A DNA stretch of 27,155 nt from Stramenopiles sp. TOSAG23-2 (lineage: Eukaryota; Sar), in contig LT649421.1 of assembly GCA_900128395.1 (NCBI GenBank), positions 1 to 27,155 of the forward strand, written 5' to 3'. The position numbers and the translations under genes were made by a program. Shown here piece by piece: positions 8,389 through 15,826 of this stretch. Below the pieces are notes generated by a model. That model was not told where the DNA came from and searched no databases. It worked only from the letters and a program-made list of their open reading frames with translations. Each line of letters begins with the position of its first letter. The stretch's first letter is position 1.

Positions 8389-8627
8389 TTTTTATAAAGC
8401 AATACACAAACACGCTGCTTTCTTTAAAAAGGTACTGCGCTTCGTGCGAACGCGTCGTCATTTCGTAATTTTCAATACGAATCTCGTGTATAATTTTTTT
8501 AATTTTTTTTTTATAAAGCAATACACAAACACGCTGCTTTCTTTAAAAAGGTACTGCGCTTCGTGCGAACGCGTCGTCATTTCGTAATTTTCAATACGAA
8601 TCTCGTGTATAATTTTTTTAATTTTTT
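8389..8627. repeat. 119-bp perfect tandem duplication (2 copies)
   Basis: Copy 1 is about 8389-8507 and copy 2 about 8508-8626, adjacent, identical apart from T-run length at the ends. The unit is less AT-rich than its surroundings and includes CGCTTCGTGCGAACGCG and the inverted repeat TTCGTA...TACGAA. No coding, tRNA or known element is recognised. Confidence 0.95.
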
Positions 8628-8757
8628 CGGGTCAAATTTAAAATCAAATATATTTTATATAAATATTAAAACTAAAAGTGCAAATGTATCATAATGATAT
8701 ATACTGGAAGAAGAAAAAAAGATGTAAAAATCACATACCACCAGCTACTATAAAGAA

Positions 8758-8776
8758 GGGGGGGGGGGGGGGGGGG
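8758..8776. repeat. Poly-G run (19 G)
   Basis: Nineteen consecutive G in an otherwise very AT-rich region, 26 bases beyond the stop codon of the minus-strand F-box-like gene. On that gene's sense strand it is a poly-C run in the 3' flank. It can form a G-quadruplex; its length may be unreliable in the assembly. Confidence 0.9.
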
Positions 8777-8802
8777 CGAGCAATATATACAAGATCCCGT
8801 TG

Positions 8803-9666
8803 CTAATCTGTGATGCTATACGTTATTCCACTTTTTTTAGTCCAAGTATATACAACTGTACCGCTATAAGTACCACTTGGTAGACAACTATTTTCATTGA
8901 TACGTTTAGTTGCATGTTTTTTTTTCCAATGATTATATTTATCATAATCAGATCCATCAATAATAAATTCTGATATAAGTTCATCCTCGTCCTCATCTTC
9001 TGAATCATATTCTTCCTCCTCTTCCTCTTCCTGATCTGAATCATCCATCGTTAATAAATCATTCCAAAATTTCATTTGGCAATTTGAACAACCTATACGA
9101 GATGCAACTTCATTGCGAATTGTGACTAAACAATATCTTCCAAATAATTGAAAATGTATTTTTGTAGCATCTGGCTCAGCTGCTTCATCAACTGTTTCCC
9201 ATGGTAAATACGCTTTTGGAACAAGTGTTTCAACGCTATCGACAACTTCATCTTTCCATGCATTGAATTGTTTTGCTTGGTTAGTGGTCAATCTTAAATA
9301 TATAGCTTTCTCTTTACGTTCCCTTTCACTCATTTCGAAGCTACCATTATACAAGTGAGCTATCATTTCCCTATTGGAACTAACGGATGGTAAAGGTGGT
9401 AAAAATGATGAGGTAAAACTCGACTGTACAAAAGTAGAAAATATTGAGTCAAATGTATCTACAGATTTCTTCCATTTCTTACACACCGTTGTATTATTTA
9501 CTAATTGTTTCGGTTGGCAATATTCTAATATGTTTTTCAAATAAAATACCCATACGATACTACATGATTTTCCATAATCAACATGGTCCGTATCAATGAC
9601 ATATTCTTCCTCACCATTATTTTCTTCTTCCTCCTCTTTTTTTTCTTCACTTTTTTTCTTTGGCAT
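8803..9666 (-). CDS. F-box-like protein with acidic tracts
   Basis: 287 residues. After a Lys/Glu-rich start (about 1-22), residues about 36-75 look like an F-box: FYLKNILEYCQPKQLVNNTT followed by VCKKWKKSVDTF, the usual leucine pattern ending in VC-K-W. F-box proteins link substrates to SCF ubiquitin ligases through Skp1. The middle (about 110-205) contains FQLFGRYCLVTIRNEV and a CSNC pair but no repeat domain I recognise as a substrate reader. A strongly acidic block (EEEEEEEYDSEDEDEDE) lies near 212-228, and the tail is Thr/Tyr-rich. The F-box reading is by eye and moderate; the CDS itself is well supported by composition and length. Confidence 0.75.
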   Translation of the reverse strand: MPKKKSEEKKEEEEENNGEEEYVIDTDHVDYGKSCSIVWVFYLKNILEYCQPKQLVNNTTVCKKWKKSVDTFDSIFSTFVQSSFTSSFLPPLPSVSSNREMIAHLYNGSFEMSERERKEKAIYLRLTTNQAKQFNAWKDEVVDSVETLVPKAYLPWETVDEAAEPDATKIHFQLFGRYCLVTIRNEVASRIGCSNCQMKFWNDLLTMDDSDQEEEEEEEYDSEDEDEDELISEFIIDGSDYDKYNHWKKKHATKRINENSCLPSGTYSGTVVYTWTKKSGITYSITD

Positions 9667-9996
9667 GATATTTTGTTTTTGTTGTTGAAATTGTCGTTGT
9701 TCTTGTTCTTATATGGTTCTTGTTGTGATAGGTAATATATGTACGTACGTATATATAACGATATAATTAATTAATATAAATAATATCTATCTACTATTCT
9801 TCTTCTCTGAAATATATTCTAATAATATACGTATGTGCATATTACGTATAATACTTCTTTTAATTTGAATATATATGATATGATATTATTATTTGTATAA
9901 AGTTTATTCCAGGTATTCATTTCAAAAAAATAATAATAAAAAAATGTAACGAACAATATAACAACAAAAAAAAAGTCTAAGTCCCTCTGCCCTCTG

Positions 9997-10042
9997 CACT
10001 ACCATCACCTGGTGGTAGATCTACCTTGCCCGCTTGGTAGTG
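9997..10042. other. Nested inverted repeat (possible structured element)
   Basis: CACTACCA (9997-10004) pairs perfectly with TGGTAGTG (10035-10042), enclosing the 12-bp perfect palindrome GGTAGATCTACC (10014-10025). The stretch is clearly less AT-rich than its surroundings. It could be a small structured RNA or a protein-binding dyad; no known RNA family is recognised. Confidence 0.5.
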
Positions 10043-10443
10043 TAATTATTCCATATAATCCTATATATATTTCTGCTACATTATTGAATAAGGTTTTATA
10101 CTCGTATAGCTTATAGCTTATGAAGCTACAAAAACTACCTCCTCGGCTAATTAAAGATTTTTTGTTTAACACTGGTCATTCATTAGCTCAGCTAGCACCT
10201 AGATAGCACTAGACAACGATAGTGGTATCCATCAAATCATCACATTTTGCCAATTTATATATCGATATACCTCTCCTCCTTTATTCTCTATCATAGAATT
10301 GAATGAATACATAAACGAGCTACAAATAAAAAAAAACGCCCTATATATATTAGACCCATGAAGGAGAAAACAAACAAAATATATATAAGTCATATCAATC
10401 AAGTACAATCACAACTTATCTGATTAAAGAAAACATAACAAAT

Positions 10444-10473
10444 CTCTAAAAAGAGCGATATACATTTTTAGAG
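10444..10473. other. Hairpin upstream of the zinc-motif gene
   Basis: CTCTAAAAA (10444-10452) and TTTTTAGAG (10465-10473) are perfect 9-bp complements with a 12-base loop, 139 bases before the start codon and next to the TA run. A regulatory role is only a possibility. Confidence 0.4.
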
Positions 10474-10481
10474 TGGTACGG

Positions 10482-10509
10482 TATATATATATATATATAT
10501 ATATATATT
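10482..10509. repeat. (TA)n microsatellite
   Basis: About 14 TA units in the upstream region of the gene at 10612. Confidence 0.9.
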
Positions 10510-10611
10510 ACGCAGAAACAACAATTATCTTTTGTAAATTTCCTTCCATCACACAACCAAATTCAATTAAATACGTAGCTATAGTATATATAAAAAGAAT
10601 TTAAAATAATC

Positions 10612-13566
10612 ATGGGTGTAAAAAGAAAACAATCAAGTAATAAAAGTAATATTTCCACGTCAAGGAGAAAAAAAAAAGCGAAAGTAACGGAACCCCCCGC
10701 GGAAAATGAAAGCGATTACTTTCGCCTTGCAAAACCAGAGGTACGATTGGCCGAAGCTAAATTAGGCTTTGGTGAGGTAGATAACTTACCAGATGTAAAA
10801 GAAGTTCGAGATCCAAGTGAGCTCGAGACGAATGCGGCTGCTGGTAGTACTACGAGCGGTTCGAACGACGCAAGTACAGAATTATTTGAAGATTCTGACG
10901 ATGAGATACAATTAGTATCTAGTAATATGGAAAAACAATTATTTCCCCACCAACGAGAATATTGTCAAACGCATAAATTTCATCCGCAAAATATATTCAA
11001 AGGCAATCATATTACATGTATGAAATGTTATTGTTTCATTTGTGATAAGCCCGCATCGGAATGTGAAGAATGGTTTAATCCTGAACGGCCAAATGCGCTG
11101 AATGAACACCATTGCAATGCATACCCGTCGAAAGACTCTCCTCATTGGCAAGTGAAGAAATGGTTAAAGTTAAATCCGGTACAAAATTTATTAGTCAATT
11201 TAACAAACCCGAAAGATAGTGATGGAACAACCCAACAAAAAGGAACACCATATGAATTATATGCAGAATTTCAACGTGTTCGATTACGAATGGATCGTTC
11301 TTGGCGATTGTATGAAGCTGGAGAGGCGAAAATGAAAAAAGTTGGTCGTGCGACTAAATCTGTCTTGATACATAATTTTAAACATGTCACGTCATGGTTT
11401 CAAAAATTATTTTTCGCAACAAGAATGGTGAAAAATGAAGAGAAATGGATATCTAAATTTGTCATATTAGATGCAATGACTGAGGTCATGGTAGCACGTA
11501 CATGGCGTCCACCAAAACATGCTAGTACAGAAAGTGAATGGGATCCTGCTGCAGAAAAAACATCCAGTCGCATCATGCTGAGTTTAGGAAGTCGTTGGTT
11601 AACTTGTTATGCAAAATGTAGTGAAGAGCACCGGTTCGAGTTAAGTAAAGCAATACAAACTCGCATTTTGCATTTAAAAATGTTGGCTAAAGAATCAACA
11701 ATATTTAATAGTGGGTTTTCCGTCATCTTGAGCTTAAGTAGACACGGACAAAATACTTCAAGTGCGGCAAAAGATGTATTAAAAGCATGTAGTAATCTCT
11801 ACCGTTCTATTTTAAGAAGACGTTTACATCATGTAAAATTGCCAGATTCGGATAAAAATGCTGGTCCAAAATACCATGAAGTATGTATGAAAGATTCAAT
11901 CATGTTGCCATTTTTAAAATCGATAAAGGATCATAATATTGAATATTGTGATGAAACTAGTATTACAAAAAGATGTGAAGGATTGTCAAGTAAATGTAAA
12001 TTTTATCATGAACCTTGCATTGACAATTGGAAAAATATGTTTGAAAATAATACAGATCAACAAATTTTGACGCAAGACGATGTCAATGATTCGTTTAATT
12101 TTATAAAACTTTCGCTAGATGCGAAATATTCCTTTTCAACACGGCGTAAAATTAAGTTTAAAAAAATCGTGAATTATACATTATGCTATTTTCACATTGC
12201 ATTTTCATTAGCAGCAGATCATGCCACCGTATCGAGGGAAGCATTTACGTTGACCAATAAAGGCATGGAAGTTTTACTAGATATAATTAAAGAGTACCAC
12301 GGTAGAACGACACCAATTGAATCTTTGATCTTTCAATTATGCATGCAAGTAACAACGTTGTACATTCAGTTTTTCACTGAACGGGTACCAAAAGGTACAA
12401 ATCCTACAAATCCAAAAATGCCAGGACATATTAAAGATAAATTGTACAAAATGTGGCCACAAATACTGAAATTGTATAACGTTGCTTGGAATTTAAAAGA
12501 TGGTAAATATGCAAATGAAAAGAACAATATATTAAATAAATACAAAATGATAAGTAGAGATGATAAGAAGCGACATACATATTATGTTTTTCAAGAGCTT
12601 GGGATGATCACATCTTTCCTTTTGGATCCAAAAATCGAGACTGGTGCAATATATTGGCAATGTGAATTTGTAAAAACAAGTGAATCATATAAACGTCTGC
12701 GACAATATGCAAAAGTTATGGGTAAATCTGATATTAAGAAGTTACTACCAAGTTTCACAATAAACAAGTTGAAACGAGAAGCAGATATGTTAAGTGGAAT
12801 ATTAAAATCTGATGGCAAGAAAGATAGTACATCTACTATGGAAACCATTTCAATTGAGCCAAATAGGCAGCCAAAAGGACTAAAAGTGCATAGAATGCGT
12901 GATGGAAATAGCTTTGAAGTAGTAAAATATGACAGCAATAATTCCAGTGCCAGTACAGTTGGATATGTCTCATCGATATCAAACACGACAGCAACAACGA
13001 CTGGTGGCGCACGGTCTTTGGCAGCTCAGAGTATGAGCCGTAGTGCAATTGATAATAATAATAATAATAATAATAACAACAACAATAATGATAATGATAA
13101 AAATAATGGAAAGAATGGTATAGGTGGAGATGATTATGCAAAATGGACTAAGTATGGATCAAATCATCAACTTTCTACTAGTAAAAAACATGTTGAACGA
13201 ATTGAAAAAGGTAATCCTAATTTAGTAACTTGGTATCAACATACATTTGATAAAACCCCAGGCATAAAAGTAGATTGTCAAAGTGGAGAGCCAGTTATAA
13301 GAGTTATACCAGATAAAGTTAAAGAAGCTGTGAAAAATATTAAAGAAGGTGATATAATACAAAGTATCAATGATAAGTATGTTCAAGATTTATGGCGATT
13401 TTTACCGTTAGATATTAGGCAAGAAGATTTTCTGGTTCGTAATCCAGAAAATACGGAAGAATTAGTACCTTGTCAATTTATAGCCAACGCAATGAAAGAG
13501 GAATTTGAAAAATTTTGGCATAAAACAACTTTTCCAGTACATGTGTGTTTTGTAAGAAATGTGTAG
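10612..13566 (+). CDS. Large nuclear-type protein with Cys-rich zinc motif and PDZ-like C-terminus
   Basis: 984 residues. The N-terminus is basic with a likely nuclear localisation signal (RRKKKAKV, 18-25), then an acidic Ser-rich stretch. Residues 136-150 hold a dense Cys cluster (C136, C139, C141, C144, C150 in ITCMKCYCFICDKPASEC), followed by NEHHCNA and SPHWQVKKW. This resembles the C-Y-C-F-x-C-D plus His-Cys-Asn zinc-binding signature I recall from uncharacterised plant and protist proteins, so zinc binding is likely. Residues about 180-780 are mostly helical and unrecognised. Residues 815-827 are 13 consecutive Asn. Residues about 880-930 (GEPVIRVIPDKVKEAVKNIK, then EGDIIQSINDKYVQD) have the look of a PDZ-like fold. 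Function is unknown; a chromatin or RNA-related scaffold is a guess. Start at 10612 has a good A-rich context. Confidence 0.88.
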   Translation: MGVKRKQSSNKSNISTSRRKKKAKVTEPPAENESDYFRLAKPEVRLAEAKLGFGEVDNLPDVKEVRDPSELETNAAAGSTTSGSNDASTELFEDSDDEIQLVSSNMEKQLFPHQREYCQTHKFHPQNIFKGNHITCMKCYCFICDKPASECEEWFNPERPNALNEHHCNAYPSKDSPHWQVKKWLKLNPVQNLLVNLTNPKDSDGTTQQKGTPYELYAEFQRVRLRMDRSWRLYEAGEAKMKKVGRATKSVLIHNFKHVTSWFQKLFFATRMVKNEEKWISKFVILDAMTEVMVARTWRPPKHASTESEWDPAAEKTSSRIMLSLGSRWLTCYAKCSEEHRFELSKAIQTRILHLKMLAKESTIFNSGFSVILSLSRHGQNTSSAAKDVLKACSNLYRSILRRRLHHVKLPDSDKNAGPKYHEVCMKDSIMLPFLKSIKDHNIEYCDETSITKRCEGLSSKCKFYHEPCIDNWKNMFENNTDQQILTQDDVNDSFNFIKLSLDAKYSFSTRRKIKFKKIVNYTLCYFHIAFSLAADHATVSREAFTLTNKGMEVLLDIIKEYHGRTTPIESLIFQLCMQVTTLYIQFFTERVPKGTNPTNPKMPGHIKDKLYKMWPQILKLYNVAWNLKDGKYANEKNNILNKYKMISRDDKKRHTYYVFQELGMITSFLLDPKIETGAIYWQCEFVKTSESYKRLRQYAKVMGKSDIKKLLPSFTINKLKREADMLSGILKSDGKKDSTSTMETISIEPNRQPKGLKVHRMRDGNSFEVVKYDSNNSSASTVGYVSSISNTTATTTGGARSLAAQSMSRSAIDNNNNNNNNNNNNDNDKNNGKNGIGGDDYAKWTKYGSNHQLSTSKKHVERIEKGNPNLVTWYQHTFDKTPGIKVDCQSGEPVIRVIPDKVKEAVKNIKEGDIIQSINDKYVQDLWRFLPLDIRQEDFLVRNPENTEELVPCQFIANAMKEEFEKFWHKTTFPVHVCFVRNV

Positions 13567-13989
13567 AGTGACACAGCAGAGAGAGGGAGTAGAATACGAT
13601 GTACATTAATGTAAAATGTTTTATCGTCGCATGATGCCTCTGTCTCTTTTTGCTTTTATATAAAAATAATAATTATTAAATATATATGTACGCGTACGAA
13701 AAGTATTATTCGTACTTGGTATGATACGTATATTTTTTTATATATATATGATCTGCATATAATATCACTTTTTTTATAAAATTTTTAAAATATTTGATAT
13801 AATATGATAATAATATAAATAAATTTTACGAGAGTATATTCTTGTTTTGTATTTTTTTAAAAAATACAAAACAATAAAAATTTAAAACACACATACGAAG
13901 CTCGTGTAAAAAAATTTAAATGGTGGAAAAATTACACACTCTGATAACTAGCCGCTAGCGCGTATTTTAAAAAAATATAATACATTTTT
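13567..13989. other. Convergent intergenic region
   Basis: Shared 3' flank of the zinc-motif gene (+) and the basic protein gene (-). It holds a GTACGAA...TTCGTAC inverted repeat near 13695-13716, a 33-base perfect palindrome (13842-13874) and otherwise simple AT-rich sequence. No coding is supported. Confidence 0.75.
13842..13874. terminator. Perfect 16-bp-arm palindrome between convergent genes
   Basis: TTGTTTTGTATTTTTT (13842-13857), one T, then its exact complement (13859-13874). It sits between two convergent genes and could act as a hairpin or cruciform 3'-end signal on both strands. Inferred from position only. Confidence 0.5.
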
Positions 13990-14622
13990 TTACACGCCTC
14001 TCATTTTCTCTTCTCTATCTTTACGTCTCTGCTCTTTTCGTTCTTTTTTTCTTCGTTTTTTTGCTTTCCTTTTCTTAATTGCTGCCAATGTTCGAACGCG
14101 CAATAATTTATTTCCATCCCATACTGATCCGTTTGGCATATACAAGCAACCTTGATAATGAACGCTAAACATATGACTAGATGTATCTGCTTTACGAGCT
14201 TCTTCGTGTATTGAATATGTATCACCACCAACCTGTGGATCTACTCTCTTCATAAATAAATCACAATTACGATTACGCTTCACCCACGCTGCTGCTTGTT
14301 CATCCTCTTCTAACATGTCATTATTAACATATGAAAATCCCAATGATGGAATTTTTTCTAATGATCGTGATGATTTTTTATTTATTCTAAGCTTCATTAT
14401 GCCACGTGCAGGTATTGGTGGGGCCGTATCTTTCTTTAAACTAAGCAATTTCCCACGAACTATAGGAGTACCAGGGGGGTCATAATGCATTGTTTTTATC
14501 CCTCCGTTTTTATCTTTATGGTATTTATCATCTTCATGATAATCATTTGATAAATAGCTCCCAGAGAAATGTTTAAATCCTTGACCAACTAAATTACTTG
14601 AAATAATGCGATCGAGAACCAA
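13990..14622 (-). CDS. Basic hypothetical protein, start uncertain
   Basis: The open frame is about 210 residues and not recognised. The last 35 residues are almost all Lys, Arg and Glu (KKRKAKKRRKKERKEQRRKD). The middle has YDPPGTPIVRGKLLSLKKDT, PIPARGIMKLRINKK and FSVHYQGCLYMPNGSVWDGN. The frame continues open to 14691 without an ATG: position 14622 is TTG. The first in-frame ATG is at residue 45, inside sequence that already looks coding. So either a 5' exon exists (AG acceptors such as AATTTAG near 14590 are available) or translation starts at the internal ATG. Its 5' end overlaps the divergent gene at 14606. Likely a small nuclear, cytoskeletal or ciliary basic protein; function unknown. 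Confidence 0.65.
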   Translation of the reverse strand: MVLDRIISSNLVGQGFKHFSGSYLSNDYHEDDKYHKDKNGGIKTMHYDPPGTPIVRGKLLSLKKDTAPPIPARGIMKLRINKKSSRSLEKIPSLGFSYVNNDMLEEDEQAAAWVKRNRNCDLFMKRVDPQVGGDTYSIHEEARKADTSSHMFSVHYQGCLYMPNGSVWDGNKLLRVRTLAAIKKRKAKKRRKKERKEQRRKDREEKMRGV

Positions 14623-15034
14623 GGTTGCAAACCATAATAAGAGAAGGCCTGTGACGGCTGGAAGGCGTAGAAAAATTGTTGATAGAAATCATCAAATTGC
14701 AAGAAATTTCAGTCGAAAGTATGTACATAAGCCAAAAATAGCAGAATTTAAGAAAAAAGCAAGACCGCAAAGCGCACCAGCAAGAAGGGATAGAGGAGCA
14801 AAAGATGCAATAAGTAAAAAATATATTTTCATGAATCGCAAACTTCCGTATTCAGGAACTAATAAAGGAAAGAAAAAAAACAAGAAGCGTCGTATTCATC
14901 TTAATATGAAATATAAATGGCCATTAAAGAAAAATCTTGGAATAGAAATAAAACCATGGAAACCATTTTATGAGAAGGAAGAAATCGATGAAAAAGCTAC
15001 TGCAACTGCTGCAAATAGTCCTGAGACAAAATAG
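14606..15034 (+). CDS. Basic protein with RPxTA/RPQSAP-type motifs
   Basis: 142 residues, strongly basic, from ATG at 14606 to TAG at 15034. Two motifs stand out: RRPVTAGRRRK (about 13-23) and KARPQSAPARRDRG (about 51-64). RPxTA and RPQSAP motifs are frequent in axonemal and basal-body proteins of protists, so a ciliary or microtubule association is plausible, as inference from motifs only. The middle is Lys-rich (KGKKKNKKRR), then KYKWPLKKNLGIEIKPWKPF, and an acidic/Thr tail. The start overlaps the 5' end of the divergent gene at 14622 by 17 bases, an unusual arrangement. No known domain. Confidence 0.65.
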   Translation: MRSRTKVANHNKRRPVTAGRRRKIVDRNHQIARNFSRKYVHKPKIAEFKKKARPQSAPARRDRGAKDAISKKYIFMNRKLPYSGTNKGKKKNKKRRIHLNMKYKWPLKKNLGIEIKPWKPFYEKEEIDEKATATAANSPETK

Positions 15035-15181
15035 AGCTTGAGACACGCGTTTGTGAGTAAAAATAAATACGAATATATAGAGAAGCTAAAAAAAGTTCGA
15101 CGTAAATTAATTGTGATGTAAAATGCATATTATTAAAAAGCATTTTACGAAGTATCATAAAAATATATTTTATACGAGTAC

Positions 15182-15272
15182 ATTATATATTAGTTTTAAT
15201 TAAATGCATAACTTATCCCCATTTTTATCATCTCTAAAAGTATATACTGTAGTTGCTGTAACCATTGTTGCC
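15182..15272. repeat. Direct repeat flanking the secreted protein gene, copy 1
   Basis: 91 bases ending ...GTAACCATTGTTGCC. It matches 19125-19212 with only small deletions (one A near 15203; CT near 15233) and no clear substitutions. The two copies bracket the gene at 15827-18904 in the same orientation. Confidence 0.93.
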
Positions 15273-15408
15273 GGCTACACAAATCTGAATTCAATGTATT
15301 CTAAGTACAAACCAATGCCATTGATGTCTGCAGGTGAAATTATAAACACAGTAACAGAATGTAGTACCAGCCCAGCCAGTACTCAGGAAACCTCGCTATG
15401 CTATTCGC

Positions 15409-15446
15409 ATATACAGTATGGCAGCTGTCGCTGCCATATTGTATAT
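15409..15446. other. Strong hairpin, 17-bp arms
   Basis: ATATACAGTATGGCAGC (15409-15425) and GCTGCCATATTGTATAT (15430-15446) pair with a single mismatch around a 4-base loop (TGTC). It could be a structured RNA, a small-RNA precursor core or a transposon-end relic; no family is recognised. Confidence 0.6.
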
Positions 15447-15657
15447 ACCCAGCCAGGTAGACTACCAGGTACATAAAGAAGGCGCTGGAAGGGGAAGAAA
15501 AAGGATATTTTTTAATTTCAGCACATTCAGCATCACACACACCACATAGCTCTACTTTTGTATTAACTAGTATACTGTATATAGGAGATGCTATTATTAT
15601 TACCCATCATTTCAAAAAAAAAAGATATGCACATTAACATATATATTATTATTACTA

Positions 15658-15695
15658 TCTTCAATATAATATAAATATACCCATTATATTGAAGA
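15658..15695. other. Hairpin upstream of the secreted protein gene
   Basis: TCTTCAATATAAT (15658-15670) and ATTATATTGAAGA (15683-15695) are perfect 13-bp complements with a 12-base loop, about 130 bases before the start codon. Possible regulatory dyad. Confidence 0.5.
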
Positions 15696-15826
15696 CAGCC
15701 TATCTATAGGTTGGAAAAGAAACAATATATATCTTTATGAGCTGTGCATAAGATCAATAAATAAAGAGCAAGTGAAAAAAACATTTAAAAAAAACAAAGA
15801 AAGGAAACAACAACGAAAACATCAAA

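Larger units (their letters stand above)
8061..8802. other. Intergenic region with tandem duplication and G-run
   Basis: 742 bp upstream of the CutA gene and downstream of the F-box-like gene. It contains a 119-bp tandem duplication, a small inverted repeat (ATATAGAT/ATCTATAT, 8124-8142) and a 19-G homopolymer. I see no gene in it. Confidence 0.75.
9667..10611. promoter_or_regulatory. Divergent upstream region with stem-loops and TA repeat
   Basis: 945 bp between the starts of the F-box-like gene (-) and the zinc-motif gene (+). It contains a GC-richer nested stem-loop (9997-10042), a 9-bp hairpin (10444-10473) and a (TA)n run (10482-10509). It presumably holds both promoters; no further coding is supported. 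Confidence 0.55.
15035..15826. other. Upstream region of the secreted repeat protein
   Basis: 792 bp. It contains copy 1 of a repeat shared with 19125-19212, a strong hairpin (15409-15446) and a second hairpin (15658-15695). A 90-codon frame at 15204-15476 begins inside the repeat; the other repeat copy breaks that frame with small indels, so I do not call it a gene. The 60 bases before 15827 are A-rich and look like a 5' UTR. Confidence 0.65.

Noticed and set aside
10180-10240. TAGCTCAGCTAGCAC resembling a tRNA A box
   Set aside because: No B box follows at tRNA distance and no cloverleaf can be drawn.
15204-15476. 90-codon frame starting MHNLSPFLSS with a hydrophobic stretch
   Set aside because: It begins in the flanking repeat; the other copy of that repeat shifts the frame by small indels, so the protein is not conserved and the rest overlaps a hairpin.
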